NCBI GenBank assembly: GCA_039189975.1
Contig: JBCCYI010000003.1
Coordinates: 1 to 54,487, forward strand
DNA: 54,487 nt
Direction: 5' to 3'
Source of the DNA: HLUCCA09 sp039189975
GTDB taxonomy: Bacteria; Pseudomonadota; Alphaproteobacteria; Rhodobacterales; Rhodobacteraceae
In this document: piece after piece, positions 16,765 through 25,660 of the stretch
Numbering within the stretch: the stretch's first letter is position 1
How the letters are laid out: every line of letters begins with the position of its first letter
The notes under the pieces: generated by a model
Databases searched by the model: none
What the model was told of the DNA's origin: nothing
Seen by the model: the letters and a program-made list of their open reading frames with translations, nothing else
Program-made: the position numbers and the translations under genes

Positions 16765-17673
16765 TCAGGCAACGGATTTGAGCGCGCCGAGCTCCGCCCA
16801 CAGGGCTTGTCCATCCCGGACCTCCAGCGCCCAATCGAGCGGAACGCCATGGACGGCCGCAGCCATAGCGCCCACGAAAATGGCGCGTCCGCAATTGTCT
16901 CCGGCCACTCGAATGTTGGTCTCGACAGCGTCCTTGAAACCCGTTGCACCGGCGAGGATCTGAAAGGACACAGGCAGGGATTGCGGAAGGGGACACGCCC
17001 GGCCAAGCTCACCGCCATAGGCCACCGCATCCTCTTGCGCGCGCTGCAAACTGCTGGCGAGGACCTTGGAGCGTTCCGGGCCCGCCGCGGCGATGCCGGC
17101 CTCCAGCGCCTCGACGATCGTTGCTCCGGCGAAAGCCGCGCGCAGGGATGCTGCCGCCGCACGCGCAGAGTCGGCCGCTGTGCCATTCGCATTGGTGACC
17201 GACACCGCGTCGTCGATCTCGGCGTCGCTGCCTCCGATCGCCACCAGCGGTGGCAGCTTCGAAAGCGCAGGGATCTGATCATCGTCCGCGCCGGACGGTA
17301 CGCGCCCCGACGCTATCCCTTCAAGGGTCCCGCGCGTGGCTTTGTCGATGTAGCCGTGCCACCAGCCGCCTGGCCCAAAGGCGGCCGTTGTCGCACTTTG
17401 ATAGGTGGCCTGTTCGTAGCTCCCCCCCGCCAGCGCGCGCACCATGACCCGCATCTGCGCGCCGTAGTGGGAAAGATCGCCAGCCTGCTTGCCCGGATGC
17501 ACGAACACGCCTTTCGCCCCCTCGAAATCCGCTGGATCGGGAGGACGAAAGGCAACAGGTCCCTCCAGCGCGTCGATCCTGTCCGGATCGTACAACCAGT
17601 GCAGGCCGAGGCTGGCGGCATCGGCAACGTAGGCGCCGAAGAGCGCTGTTTTCAGTTTTTCGGTAACGGCCAT
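16765..17673 (-). CDS. ADP-ribosylglycohydrolase family protein (J1-crystallin/SelJ-like branch)
   Basis: A 302-residue cytoplasmic protein of the ADP-ribosylglycohydrolase superfamily. The N-terminal KLKTALFGAYVADAASLGLH segment and the C-terminal VAGDNCGRAIFVGAMAAAVHG loop match the family's glycine/aspartate motifs, but the metal-ligand pattern of true DraG enzymes (GDND near the C-terminus) reads GDNC here. That variation, together with LGLHWLYD, recalls the J1-crystallin/selenoprotein J branch. The ATG at 17673 is used; the upstream in-frame Met lacks a ribosome site, while GGGAGAT precedes 17673. Enzyme activity on ADP-ribose is therefore uncertain. No ADP-ribosyltransferase partner is nearby. 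Confidence 0.8.
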   Translation of the reverse strand: MAVTEKLKTALFGAYVADAASLGLHWLYDPDRIDALEGPVAFRPPDPADFEGAKGVFVHPGKQAGDLSHYGAQMRVMVRALAGGSYEQATYQSATTAAFGPGGWWHGYIDKATRGTLEGIASGRVPSGADDDQIPALSKLPPLVAIGGSDAEIDDAVSVTNANGTAADSARAAAASLRAAFAGATIVEALEAGIAAAGPERSKVLASSLQRAQEDAVAYGGELGRACPLPQSLPVSFQILAGATGFKDAVETNIRVAGDNCGRAIFVGAMAAAVHGVPLDWALEVRDGQALWAELGALKSVA

Positions 17674-18009
17674 GGCGATCTCCCGTGGATGATCTTGTGT
17701 CGACGGCGTGCATAGCGAAAGATGACTGCGCACCAAAGGATGGTCAGCAGCTTTTTTCGCCCTGAGCGATCATCCCTGTCACTCAGGGCACAGGCGCCAT
17801 CCGGGCCTGCCTCTGCGGTACCGGAGTACCGACGAGGCGCGTCGACCTCGCCGTCTGAAGGCGCGCGCGGCGGGACGGGCCTTGTGCGCGCGACGCGCCA
17901 GTCCGAAAGATAACCGCGTTGCCCCAGGATCGGTCGGATCAGCGCTCAGGTAGCCCCTGGGATCGAGCGTAGCAGCCCTCCCGAGGACGACCTCCGGGGC
18001 GCGAAGGCT
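17674..18009. other. Intergenic region with a hairpin-forming inverted repeat
   Basis: This 336-base gap separates the ABC ATPase from the ADP-ribosylglycohydrolase-like gene, both on the minus strand. A perfect 8-base inverted repeat (GCCCTGAG/CTCAGGGC) lies at 17759-17789. On the minus strand it is followed by A-rich rather than U-rich sequence, so it is not a classic terminator for the ABC operon. No gene is evident. Confidence 0.35.
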
Positions 18010-19080
18010 CTAGTGCGGCAGCAACACCGGGCCCTTTGCGGCGAAGGACATCTTGACCTCGGTCCCTGGAGCCAATGGCTGGTCCACATCGTCCTGGACC
18101 GCGAAGACCCTCCCGAACGCCCCCGTGAGCGTATACTCCATGCGCACGCCAACGTAGGTGGCCTTGGCCACTGTCGCGGAAACGCCGGTGTCCGACCCGA
18201 TCAAGACGCGCGCCGGGCGCACCGCCAGCGTGGCCGCGCCGGGCGACAGGCCGCGCGACGGCAGGATGTGCCGGTATCCGTCAAGCTCGATCGTCGCACG
18301 CGCGCCCTCGACACTGACGATCTGGCAATCGAGCAGATTCGCCTCCCCGATAAAGTCGGCGACGAAGCGGTCGTTCGGCTCATCAAAGAGCTGACGCGGG
18401 GTGCCGATCTGGGCTATGGCCGCGTTACGCATTACGACGATCTCGTCGGAAACGGCGAGCGCCTCCTCCTGATCGTGGGTCACATAGACGACCGTCAGCC
18501 CGAGGTCCTGCTGGATCGCGCGAATATCCTCGCGCACCTGGCGGCGGAGCTTTGCATCGAGGTTGGACAGCGGCTCGTCAAAGAGCAGAACCTGCGGCTC
18601 GAGTACAAGGGCGCGGGCAACGGCGACACGCTGCTGCTGCCCGCCCGAAAGCTCGGACGGCAGGCGCGCCTCAAACCCTTTGAGCCCCACCAGATCGAGG
18701 CCTTTCAGCGCCCGGTCGCGCGCCTCCTCCTTGCCGAAGCCGGAGAAGGTAAGGCCGTATTTCACGTTCTCGAGCACGCTCATATGCGGGAAGAGCGCAT
18801 AGGACTGAAACACCATCGACACATCGCGATCCGTGGCAGGCAGCTTTGTAACATCGCGGTCGCCGATCAGGATCCGGCCCGAAGACGCCATCTCGAGCCC
18901 CGCGATCATGCGCAGCGTCGTCGTTTGTCCGCAGCCCGAGGGGCCGAGGAGCGTCACGAGTTTGCCCGCCTCCACATGAAGGTTGATCGCATCGACGGCG
19001 ACCACGTCCTTGCCGAACACCTTCGAGACGTTGTCGAAGACGACCGGCGCGGCCTTGGAACTGATCACGGTTTCGCTCAT
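18010..19080 (-). CDS. ABC transporter ATPase, iron(III)/polyamine type, with altered Walker A
   Basis: A 356-residue CUT1/FbpC-PotA-type ATPase. Visible motifs: Q-loop VFQSYALFPHM, signature LSGGQQQRVAVARAL, Walker B VLLFDEPLSNLD, and the switch His in VTHDQEEALA, followed from about residue 245 by a TOBE-like C-terminal domain. The Walker A reads GPSGCGQTTT: Gln52 (CAA at 18927-18925) stands where the phosphate-binding Lys is nearly always found. One base change from AAA would give this. Such a change usually abolishes ATP hydrolysis. Every other motif is intact. The ATG overlaps the permease stop (ATGA). It is the last gene of an SBP-permease-ATPase operon. Confidence 0.9.
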   Translation of the reverse strand: MSETVISSKAAPVVFDNVSKVFGKDVVAVDAINLHVEAGKLVTLLGPSGCGQTTTLRMIAGLEMASSGRILIGDRDVTKLPATDRDVSMVFQSYALFPHMSVLENVKYGLTFSGFGKEEARDRALKGLDLVGLKGFEARLPSELSGGQQQRVAVARALVLEPQVLLFDEPLSNLDAKLRRQVREDIRAIQQDLGLTVVYVTHDQEEALAVSDEIVVMRNAAIAQIGTPRQLFDEPNDRFVADFIGEANLLDCQIVSVEGARATIELDGYRHILPSRGLSPGAATLAVRPARVLIGSDTGVSATVAKATYVGVRMEYTLTGAFGRVFAVQDDVDQPLAPGTEVKMSFAAKGPVLLPH

Positions 19081-21296
19081 GTCGTGTCCTTTGTGGCGAA
19101 CGTGGTGCGCCGTCCGATCTGGACCCGGCCGACCAGGAACTGCAGAAGACCCACCGCCGCCAGCATCACGAAGATCAGCGTGGTCGAATAGGCGATGGCA
19201 AGGCCGTAATCGTTGTTCTCGACCCGGCCGATGATGTAACTCGTGGCCATGTCGTACTTGGCGGAGACGAGGAAGATCACCGCCGAGATCGCCGTCATCG
19301 CCCGCACGAAGCTGTAGACAAGGGCCGCGAGGATCGCCGGCCTGAGGAGCGGCAGGATCACGCGCCGGAACGTCTGCCACGAGTTGGCGCCCAGCGTGAG
19401 AGAGGACTCGTCGAGCGATTTGTCGAGCTGGCTCATCGAGGCGATGCCCGCGCGCACGCCGACCGGCATGTTGCGGAAGATGAAGCTGACAACGAGGATC
19501 ACGCCCGTCCCGGTAATCTCGATGGGCGGGACGTTGAACGCGAGAATGTAGCTGACACCGATGACGGTGCCGGGGATGGCGAAACTCAGCATTGTGCCGA
19601 ACTCGAATGCGTTCTTTCCCGCAAAGTTCTGCCGGGTGAGCAGATAGGCGGTGACGAGCCCGACCGCGGCGGTCAGCGGCGCGGCGATGGCGGCGATGGA
19701 GATCGTCGTCCAGAAACTGTCCCAGGCGGCCCCTGTCCAACGGATGCCCTCGTCTTCGATGCGCAGGCTGAAGGCGGTCACGTAGTGCTTGAACGTGAGC
19801 GTGTTGTTCACCCCCCAAAGCTCGACGACGCTGCCATAGATGATCATGGCGTAGACAACAGCGGTAAAGAGCGCCCATCCGAGCGCCACGGCCAGCACGG
19901 GGATCGCGAGGCCGCTCGGCATGTGCGGATGCACGCCAGCGTCGCCTTTGCCGGTGACGGTGGTGTAGCTCTTCTTCCCGAGCCACGCGCGCTGCGCGTA
20001 AAAGGCCGAGAGGGTGAAGAAGAGCAGCACCATCGCGAGCACGGCAGCGCGTCCCTGGTCGTATTGGGCACCGACAATGGCAAAAAAGATCTCGGTTGAG
20101 AGCACGTCGAAGTTGCCGCCGAGCACCAGCGGATTGCCAAAATCGGCCATACTCTCGATGAAGCCCAGAAGGAACGCATTGGCCAGACCCGGCCGCATCA
20201 GGGGAAGCGAGACCGTCTTGAACGTTTGCCAACGGCTGGCACGGAGGGTCTGTGACGCTTCCTCAAGCGAGGGGGATACGCCCTCCACCACGCCGATCAG
20301 CACGAGAAACGCGATCGGGGTAAAGGCCAGCGTCTGCGCGATGAGCACGCCGGTCCAGCCGTAGAGCCAGCGTGTGGGCTGGGTGCCGAAGAGCTCGGCA
20401 AAAAAGACGGTGACCGAGCCGGAGAGACCAAAGAGCAGGATCAGCGCCAGCCCAATGACGAAGGGTGGCGTGATGATGGGCAGGACGGTCAGCGCGCGGA
20501 TCGCACGTTTGTAGCGAAAGCCCGAACGCGTGACGACGAGGGCAAAGCACAGGCCAAGCGCCGTGGTGATGAGACCAACCGCAATGGCGAGAAAGAGCGA
20601 GTTCCACGCCGCACCGCATCGCGCCCCCCAAAAGCAGCCGAGGCCCCAGAGACGGTCGTCAAAGAACTTGGCGGCAAAGACCGAGAGCGAGTAGGCGCCG
20701 TCTTCGGTGACGAAGGCGGAGAAGAGCATGTTGGCGATCGGGTAGAACACGAAAGCAGTGACGATCGTGATGACGCCGCCGATGGCGCTGACGACGAACA
20801 CGTCCCCATTGATCGCACCCCGTGCGGCGACGCCCTGGGTGAGCAGAAAGAGAAAGGCCGAGGCGCAGATCATCGCGCCGTACCCCATGCCGAACTGACG
20901 GATCTTGGGCTCCCCAAAGAGCGCCTTGAGCCAATCGTAGCTGAACCCGCGGATGCCGATACTGAAGCCCTGAGCGATCAGCCACGCAAAGCCGAGCGCG
21001 CCGGCGAGGATCAGAAGCCGCGCGTAGAGCGGGTCCGACTTCGGGCGCCGCAGCACGAGGAGCGGCAGGGCCAGCGGGAGGAGCAGGGGCGCGAGCCAGA
21101 GCTTCTCGCCTTGCAGGATCAGAAAGAGTGCCGGTGCGTAATCTTCCTCGAAGGGGTAGCCATCGACCAGCCAGGTCAACGACCATATCCCATCCTCCAC
21201 CATGTACCATGGCAGAAGGCAGAACCCCACCCATCCGGCGATGACCCAGAAGGTCAGAACCGGATGGGTGGTCCGCTCAGTCTGAACGGAGCGCAT
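19077..21296 (-). CDS. Iron(III)-type ABC transporter permease, two fused permease modules (FbpB-like)
   Basis: A 739-residue inner-membrane protein carrying two binding-protein-dependent permease modules in one chain. Each ends in an EAA loop: EEASQTLRASRWQTFKTVSL in the first half and DESSLTLGANSWQTFRRVIL in the second. More than a dozen hydrophobic segments are visible, with an extra N-terminal membrane region of about 200 residues before the first module, so it is longer than the usual 500-700 residue FbpB. It starts three bases after the binding-protein stop and overlaps the ATPase start by four bases. It forms the pore for the substrate bound by the 21300-22325 product. Confidence 0.9.
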   Translation of the reverse strand: MRSVQTERTTHPVLTFWVIAGWVGFCLLPWYMVEDGIWSLTWLVDGYPFEEDYAPALFLILQGEKLWLAPLLLPLALPLLVLRRPKSDPLYARLLILAGALGFAWLIAQGFSIGIRGFSYDWLKALFGEPKIRQFGMGYGAMICASAFLFLLTQGVAARGAINGDVFVVSAIGGVITIVTAFVFYPIANMLFSAFVTEDGAYSLSVFAAKFFDDRLWGLGCFWGARCGAAWNSLFLAIAVGLITTALGLCFALVVTRSGFRYKRAIRALTVLPIITPPFVIGLALILLFGLSGSVTVFFAELFGTQPTRWLYGWTGVLIAQTLAFTPIAFLVLIGVVEGVSPSLEEASQTLRASRWQTFKTVSLPLMRPGLANAFLLGFIESMADFGNPLVLGGNFDVLSTEIFFAIVGAQYDQGRAAVLAMVLLFFTLSAFYAQRAWLGKKSYTTVTGKGDAGVHPHMPSGLAIPVLAVALGWALFTAVVYAMIIYGSVVELWGVNNTLTFKHYVTAFSLRIEDEGIRWTGAAWDSFWTTISIAAIAAPLTAAVGLVTAYLLTRQNFAGKNAFEFGTMLSFAIPGTVIGVSYILAFNVPPIEITGTGVILVVSFIFRNMPVGVRAGIASMSQLDKSLDESSLTLGANSWQTFRRVILPLLRPAILAALVYSFVRAMTAISAVIFLVSAKYDMATSYIIGRVENNDYGLAIAYSTTLIFVMLAAVGLLQFLVGRVQIGRRTTFATKDTT

Positions 21297-21299
21297 GGA

Positions 21300-22325
21300 T
21301 TACTGCGGCAGGACCGACACCTCTTCGTCCCACTTCTGCAACAGGCGCTTGCGTTCGTCGGACGACCCGTAGGTTTTGAAGTCGTAGTCGATCAGCTTGA
21401 TCGCCGACATATCGGGCGCAGACTCCGATGTCTCGGCCCCCTTGTTGGAGGGCACCTGGAAGGCGTTCACCTCCAGCGCGAGATTCTGGGCGTCGGCCGA
21501 GAGCGCCCAGTCGTAGAACGCCTTGGCTTCGTCCTCGTTGCGCGCGCCGTCGATGATGGACATCGAGCCGATCTCGTAGCCAGTGCCCTCGCAGGGCGCG
21601 ACGACCTTGATGGGGAAGCCAGAGACGGCTTGCTTGACGGCGTCGTGCATGAAGACGATGCCAACCGTGTTTTCGCCGCGTCCCGCCGCCTTGATCGGGG
21701 CAGAGCCGGACTTGGTGTACTGGTTGATGTTGGCATGCAGGCCCTTCATGAACTCAAAGCCTTTGTCCTCGCCAAAGATCTGCACCATGGAGGCCAGCGT
21801 CGTGTAGGCCGTGCCGGACGAGTTCGGGTTCGCCATCTGGACGTGGCCCTTGAACTCGGGCTTCAGAAGGTCTTCCCAGCAGGCGGGCTCCGGCAGGTTG
21901 TTGGCGGCCAGGAGATCCGCGTTGAAGCCGTATCCGAGGGCCCCGGAGTAGATGCCGATGGTCTTGTTGCCCGCGCTTTCGGCTTGCGAGATTGCCCAAT
22001 CGTGGAGCTGGTCCCGCATCGGCGAGACATACTCCATGGTCAGCCCTTCTTCGGCGGCTTGCAGGTGCGGGTCCCCCGTGCCGCCCCACCAGACATCGCC
22101 TTTCGGGTTGGAGCTTTCCGCGCGGATCTGAGCGAAGGTCTCGCCGCTCGACTTGCGCGTCATGTCAACGTCGATTCCGGTGGCATCTTCGAAGCTGCGG
22201 GCCATCAGCTGGCACCAGTCTTCCTGCGCCGAGCAATAGAGCGTCAGGCTATCGGCCCGAGCAACGCCAAGCGACGCGGTGAGCGCGATCAGCGAGCCTG
22301 CGGCTGTCCGTGTAAGTGTCTTCAT
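21300..22325 (-). CDS. ABC transporter solute-binding protein, iron(III)/FbpA-like family
   Basis: A 341-residue periplasmic binding protein. A Sec signal covers residues 1-24 (ending GVARA-DS), then LTLYCSAQEDWCQLMARSFE opens the class of small extracellular binding proteins that includes iron(III), thiamine and 2-aminoethylphosphonate binders. GDVWWGGTGDPHLQAAEEGL and the SGALGYGFNADLL segment are typical. Pairs of Tyr found in ferric-binding proteins are not obvious near the C-terminus, so the ligand could also be an organic cation or a phosphonate. It is first in the operon with the double permease and the Walker-A-altered ATPase. The 225 bases before it should hold the promoter; I see no Fur-box-like sequence there. 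Confidence 0.88.
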   Translation of the reverse strand: MKTLTRTAAGSLIALTASLGVARADSLTLYCSAQEDWCQLMARSFEDATGIDVDMTRKSSGETFAQIRAESSNPKGDVWWGGTGDPHLQAAEEGLTMEYVSPMRDQLHDWAISQAESAGNKTIGIYSGALGYGFNADLLAANNLPEPACWEDLLKPEFKGHVQMANPNSSGTAYTTLASMVQIFGEDKGFEFMKGLHANINQYTKSGSAPIKAAGRGENTVGIVFMHDAVKQAVSGFPIKVVAPCEGTGYEIGSMSIIDGARNEDEAKAFYDWALSADAQNLALEVNAFQVPSNKGAETSESAPDMSAIKLIDYDFKTYGSSDERKRLLQKWDEEVSVLPQ

Positions 22326-22550
22326 GTCTGTCCTCCCATGGGTTCAATTGCGCCGATGACGTTCGGCGTTCGGTCCCCGCGTTATCCTGCGGCGTACACG
22401 TTCTTGTGGCGGTCCGGCCCTGCTGTGCTTGTTGACCCAAGGGCACCTTCCGGCGTCCAGCGCGGCCCCGTGCGCGCGTCGGCACGCCAAACGTTGCGCC
22501 GCCTGACGCTTCGGCACGTGCCAGCACCAACTTGTCTTCGCGCTGCACGC

Positions 22551-24212
22551 TCATCCCAGACCTCCGGCGCGCGTGCGCCGGGACAACCGGCTGTCAAGCA
22601 AGTCGCCCGTTTCTTCGGCGATCGGATAGGCGACATAGCTCAACGATGCATTCACCTGTTTGAGCAGCCGCAAGACCTCCTGATGGATGTTCGTCGTCTC
22701 AACACTTGCGGTCTTGCCCTGCTGTAGACGCTTGAGATGCCGCTCCTGAAAGCGCTGCTCCTCCACACGGACGCGGTCCTTTTCGGCAACCAGCTGCCGC
22801 GCCGCATCCGCATCGCCCGTTGTCAGGACTTGCAGCGCGAGCTGTCCGTTGGTGACGACGTGGTCGTGAAACTGCTCCAGATCCCGCATCCCCTCTTCCG
22901 AAAAGGTGAGCGCGGCGTCATTCATCTTCGTGGCCAGAGCAACCAGATTGACGGCGATCCGATCGGCCGCTTCTTCGAGGCCGTTGGCCATCGCGACCAG
23001 TTCGAGGGTTTTCTTCTCTTCGGTCTCGGTCAGATCCCGCTCTCGCAGTTGGGAGATGTAGATCTTCGTCTCGAAGTGCATCCGGTCAATCTTCTCTTCG
23101 CGCAGGTCGATGGTCCGCGCCGTCTCGGGATTCCACGTGCGAAAGAGATCCATCACCGGCAAAAGCACCGACTGAACGGTCTCTGCCATGCGCAAGAGCT
23201 CACGCTGGGCACAGGCCAGTGCCAGAGGCGCATGCTCCAGAGCCGTCTTGTCCAGTGCTGTCAGGGAGGCGCGCGCGCTCTCGGAGCGCTGCGGCAGGAT
23301 TGCCTCGCTCAGCCGCACGAGCGCACCCACGCACGGCAATGCCAAAAGGAGAACCGTGGCATTGAGCGCGATATGGAGAAGAAACGCCAATTGACCCGCA
23401 GTCGTGACACCGAAGAGGGGCTGAAAGACGCCCAGGAGCAACAGCGCCATGAAGGCAAGCGTGGCGCTCCCGCGGGCGATCAGGTTGCTCATGACGACCA
23501 CGCGCGCGGGCCTGTCCGCGCCCGACAGCAGCACGACCGGGATGACGGCTCCGCCCAGGTTGGCGCCAAAGACGAGCGCGGCGGCCACCGGGGCCGAGAC
23601 AAGCCCCGCGGCGGCGAAGGTCGCAAAGGTGAGGACGGCGGCCAGACTGGAATGCATAACCCATGCCAAAAGCGCCGCAAGCACGAAGGCGCTGATCAGA
23701 TCGGTCCGAAAGTAGGCGGCGATGGACTGAACGATGTCCGTCTCGGCAATGGGCGCTGTCGTGGTCTGGAGCATTTCGAGGGACGTCAGCACGAGCGCAA
23801 ATCCAATCAGGATCCGTCCGACTTGCGTGGCCTTGAGGCTGCGCGCTTTGAAGAAGATCGCGACCCCCGCGAGCAAAACGAAGGGCACCGCGGCCTGAAC
23901 GGGCAGAACAAGCACCTGCGCCATCAGCGCCGAGCCCAGATCGGCCCCCAGGATCAAGGCCAGCGCGGCAGGTGTCGAGAGCATGCCGGACACCGCGAAG
24001 CCTGTCCCGATGAGAGCGACGCTCGTCGCGCTTTGCAGGACCATGGCGGCCAATACACCGCCGGACGCCGCGGAGGCATGGCTGCCCGAAAGCGCTTTCA
24101 GGCGCCGCTTCAATTCCGGCAAAAAGGCCCGCTCCACCCCCGTCCGGATCAGCCGGACGGACCAGATCAAGAGCGCCACCGCGGCGGCCAGATGCACAGC
24201 GAGCACAATCAT
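22551..24212 (-). CDS. Na/Pi cotransporter family protein with C-terminal PhoU-like domain
   Basis: A 553-residue protein. The first 320 residues hold the two inverted Na/Pi-cotransporter repeats: LQSATSVALIGTGFAVSG near residue 60 and MHSSLAAVLTFATFAAAG near residue 186, with the usual QSSS motif replaced by QSAT and MHSS. About eight hydrophobic segments precede a soluble helical domain (residues 340-530, e.g. EEKIDRMHFETKIYISQLRE) that resembles PhoU repeats. Family members move phosphate with sodium or act in phosphate control. It ends 226 bases before the binding-protein gene and has a long AT-richer leader upstream. Whether the altered motifs change the ion is unknown. Confidence 0.88.
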   Translation of the reverse strand: MIVLAVHLAAAVALLIWSVRLIRTGVERAFLPELKRRLKALSGSHASAASGGVLAAMVLQSATSVALIGTGFAVSGMLSTPAALALILGADLGSALMAQVLVLPVQAAVPFVLLAGVAIFFKARSLKATQVGRILIGFALVLTSLEMLQTTTAPIAETDIVQSIAAYFRTDLISAFVLAALLAWVMHSSLAAVLTFATFAAAGLVSAPVAAALVFGANLGGAVIPVVLLSGADRPARVVVMSNLIARGSATLAFMALLLLGVFQPLFGVTTAGQLAFLLHIALNATVLLLALPCVGALVRLSEAILPQRSESARASLTALDKTALEHAPLALACAQRELLRMAETVQSVLLPVMDLFRTWNPETARTIDLREEKIDRMHFETKIYISQLRERDLTETEEKKTLELVAMANGLEEAADRIAVNLVALATKMNDAALTFSEEGMRDLEQFHDHVVTNGQLALQVLTTGDADAARQLVAEKDRVRVEEQRFQERHLKRLQQGKTASVETTNIHQEVLRLLKQVNASLSYVAYPIAEETGDLLDSRLSRRTRAGGLG

Positions 24213-24728
24213 CCGCGCACCTGCGCCGCCGGGCGTTGACGTGACTGCGCCACCTGGATTGGTCGAAAGAGGGTGAGGCCTCGCATTGCGTCTCCAAATT
24301 CGCTCAAAACTTCACATTGAAGCGTGGTATATGCAACAAGAATGATCGGTTTCTTGCCGCAATCGCCACAAGACACTTCCACAACGGGCCTCTCGCCTGC
24401 ATCTGGCAGGCGCCCCGCAATGCGTCGGCCCGGTGATCCCGCACATCTGGCGACTGTTGGCTTGCGCGCCAGTCGCACCCTGCCGCTCGCGCCTTCGCAG
24501 ATCCGGATCACGTTGGGTCATTCGAAGATACGCGTAGAGCCCCCAGCCATGACGCGCCCCAGCCATCGCGGGAACCAGACATCACGGGACCCAGACCTGT
24601 CGAGCCCCGGCCATGACGGGTGTCTGCGAACATGGTATGAGCCGAGCCTAAGGCTCCCAATCAGGGCCCACCATCGCAACCGGCACAGCGGTCCCTGCAA
24701 AAGCGCGCCGCGGAGACGTGCAAGACCT
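24213..24728. promoter_or_regulatory. Divergent intergenic region with promoter of the Na/Pi gene
   Basis: This 516-base gap separates the Na/Pi cotransporter gene (minus) from the uncharacterised plus-strand gene. The stretch at 24290-24345 is clearly AT-richer and includes the small inverted repeat CTTCA-CAT-TGAAG, a likely control site for the minus-strand gene. The plus-strand frame is open from 24324, so an earlier start of the next gene cannot be excluded, but that part is Arg/Pro-rich and looks non-coding. Confidence 0.4.
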
Positions 24729-25592
24729 ATGACGGCTGGATACACCAGTGCAGCGGGGGACCCAGAGGTGATCAGGATTGCCGACATCCACGAGGAGCAC
24801 GAGTATGCGGCGTGGCTGGCAGAGGTAGACCTGCCGGTCGCTCCCACCCTCTGCCTTGCTTTTCGTGCCGCGGTGCGCCGTTCGCACGCCTTTTGGAACG
24901 ACGCACCGCCTCTCAACATGAACAACCGCTACAGTCCAAACGGGACTGTCGCTCTCAGGGCCCTGCTGACATGTGGGATCGTCTCGGATGTGATGTCCTC
25001 CGGCCCTCCCTCGCGCGCGCTGCGCCGGGCCGCTGCCAATGCGAGATACGGGACAGGACAGCGCGACGTTGATTGCGCCGTTGCCATCCATGTCGCCCAC
25101 CAAGCCTGCATTGCCAGTACCAGCCGAAGCGCTTCGAAAGTCGCGGAGGCTATGCGCGATGTCCGCGCCGACACCGCCGCGATCGTTGCCTCGGATGTCA
25201 TGTACAGCGGATGCACATGGCGGGTGCAACATGCAGATTGCGCGCTGAGCCTTGCGTCGCAGGACCTCTATCGCACAGCGCTTTACGCGGGCGACGACCG
25301 GTCCGGCGGCGCGGACGCGCGACCCACCGCGCTCGACAAGGTCCTCACGGGCTGGCAGGAACCCTGGCCCGGCGAGCGCTTCTGGCACCCCGGCTGGCAG
25401 GATGCAGGCCCTGACTGGCAATTCTGGCACGATTGGCTCCGCGCCGTCATAGACGGAACGCCGATGGACCCCGATTTGCTGATGGATATCGCTCTGATCG
25501 AGGATGAGATCTGGCGGGCCGGTGACGCGCCCGTCAACCAAGCGATCCGGACAAGGTACGCGCGCGATCTGAGCGCCAATCCCGTGGCGTAG
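24729..25592 (+). CDS. Uncharacterised protein with C-terminal WxFWxxW motif
   Basis: A 287-residue cytoplasmic protein starting at ATG 24729. The N-terminal third is mainly helical; the centre carries repeated short helices of the VAHQACIASTSRSASKVAEA type, as in phage-adjacent or surface-exclusion proteins of rhodobacters. The C-terminal end, WQFWHDWLRAVIDGTPMD then ALIEDEIWRAGDAPVNQAI, matches a motif recurrent in uncharacterised alphaproteobacterial proteins. I cannot assign a function. It ends 68 bases from the converging permease gene. The start is chosen because upstream sequence has no coding character. Confidence 0.65.
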   Translation: MTAGYTSAAGDPEVIRIADIHEEHEYAAWLAEVDLPVAPTLCLAFRAAVRRSHAFWNDAPPLNMNNRYSPNGTVALRALLTCGIVSDVMSSGPPSRALRRAAANARYGTGQRDVDCAVAIHVAHQACIASTSRSASKVAEAMRDVRADTAAIVASDVMYSGCTWRVQHADCALSLASQDLYRTALYAGDDRSGGADARPTALDKVLTGWQEPWPGERFWHPGWQDAGPDWQFWHDWLRAVIDGTPMDPDLLMDIALIEDEIWRAGDAPVNQAIRTRYARDLSANPVA

Positions 25593-25660
25593 AGCCCGAT
25601 ATTCGCCAGCCTGTTTTCCAGAAAGAGGCAGCTCATCCGGGGGACTGCGACTTTGGCGGT

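Noticed and set aside
18010..20232. A 740-codon frame that seems to fuse permease and ATPase
   Set aside because: The part before 19080 is an out-of-frame reading of the permease; the ATPase starts at 19080 with an ATGA overlap.
21111..22727. Plus-strand open frame of 538 codons opposite the FbpA-like gene
   Set aside because: Antisense to a clear binding-protein gene and low-complexity in composition.
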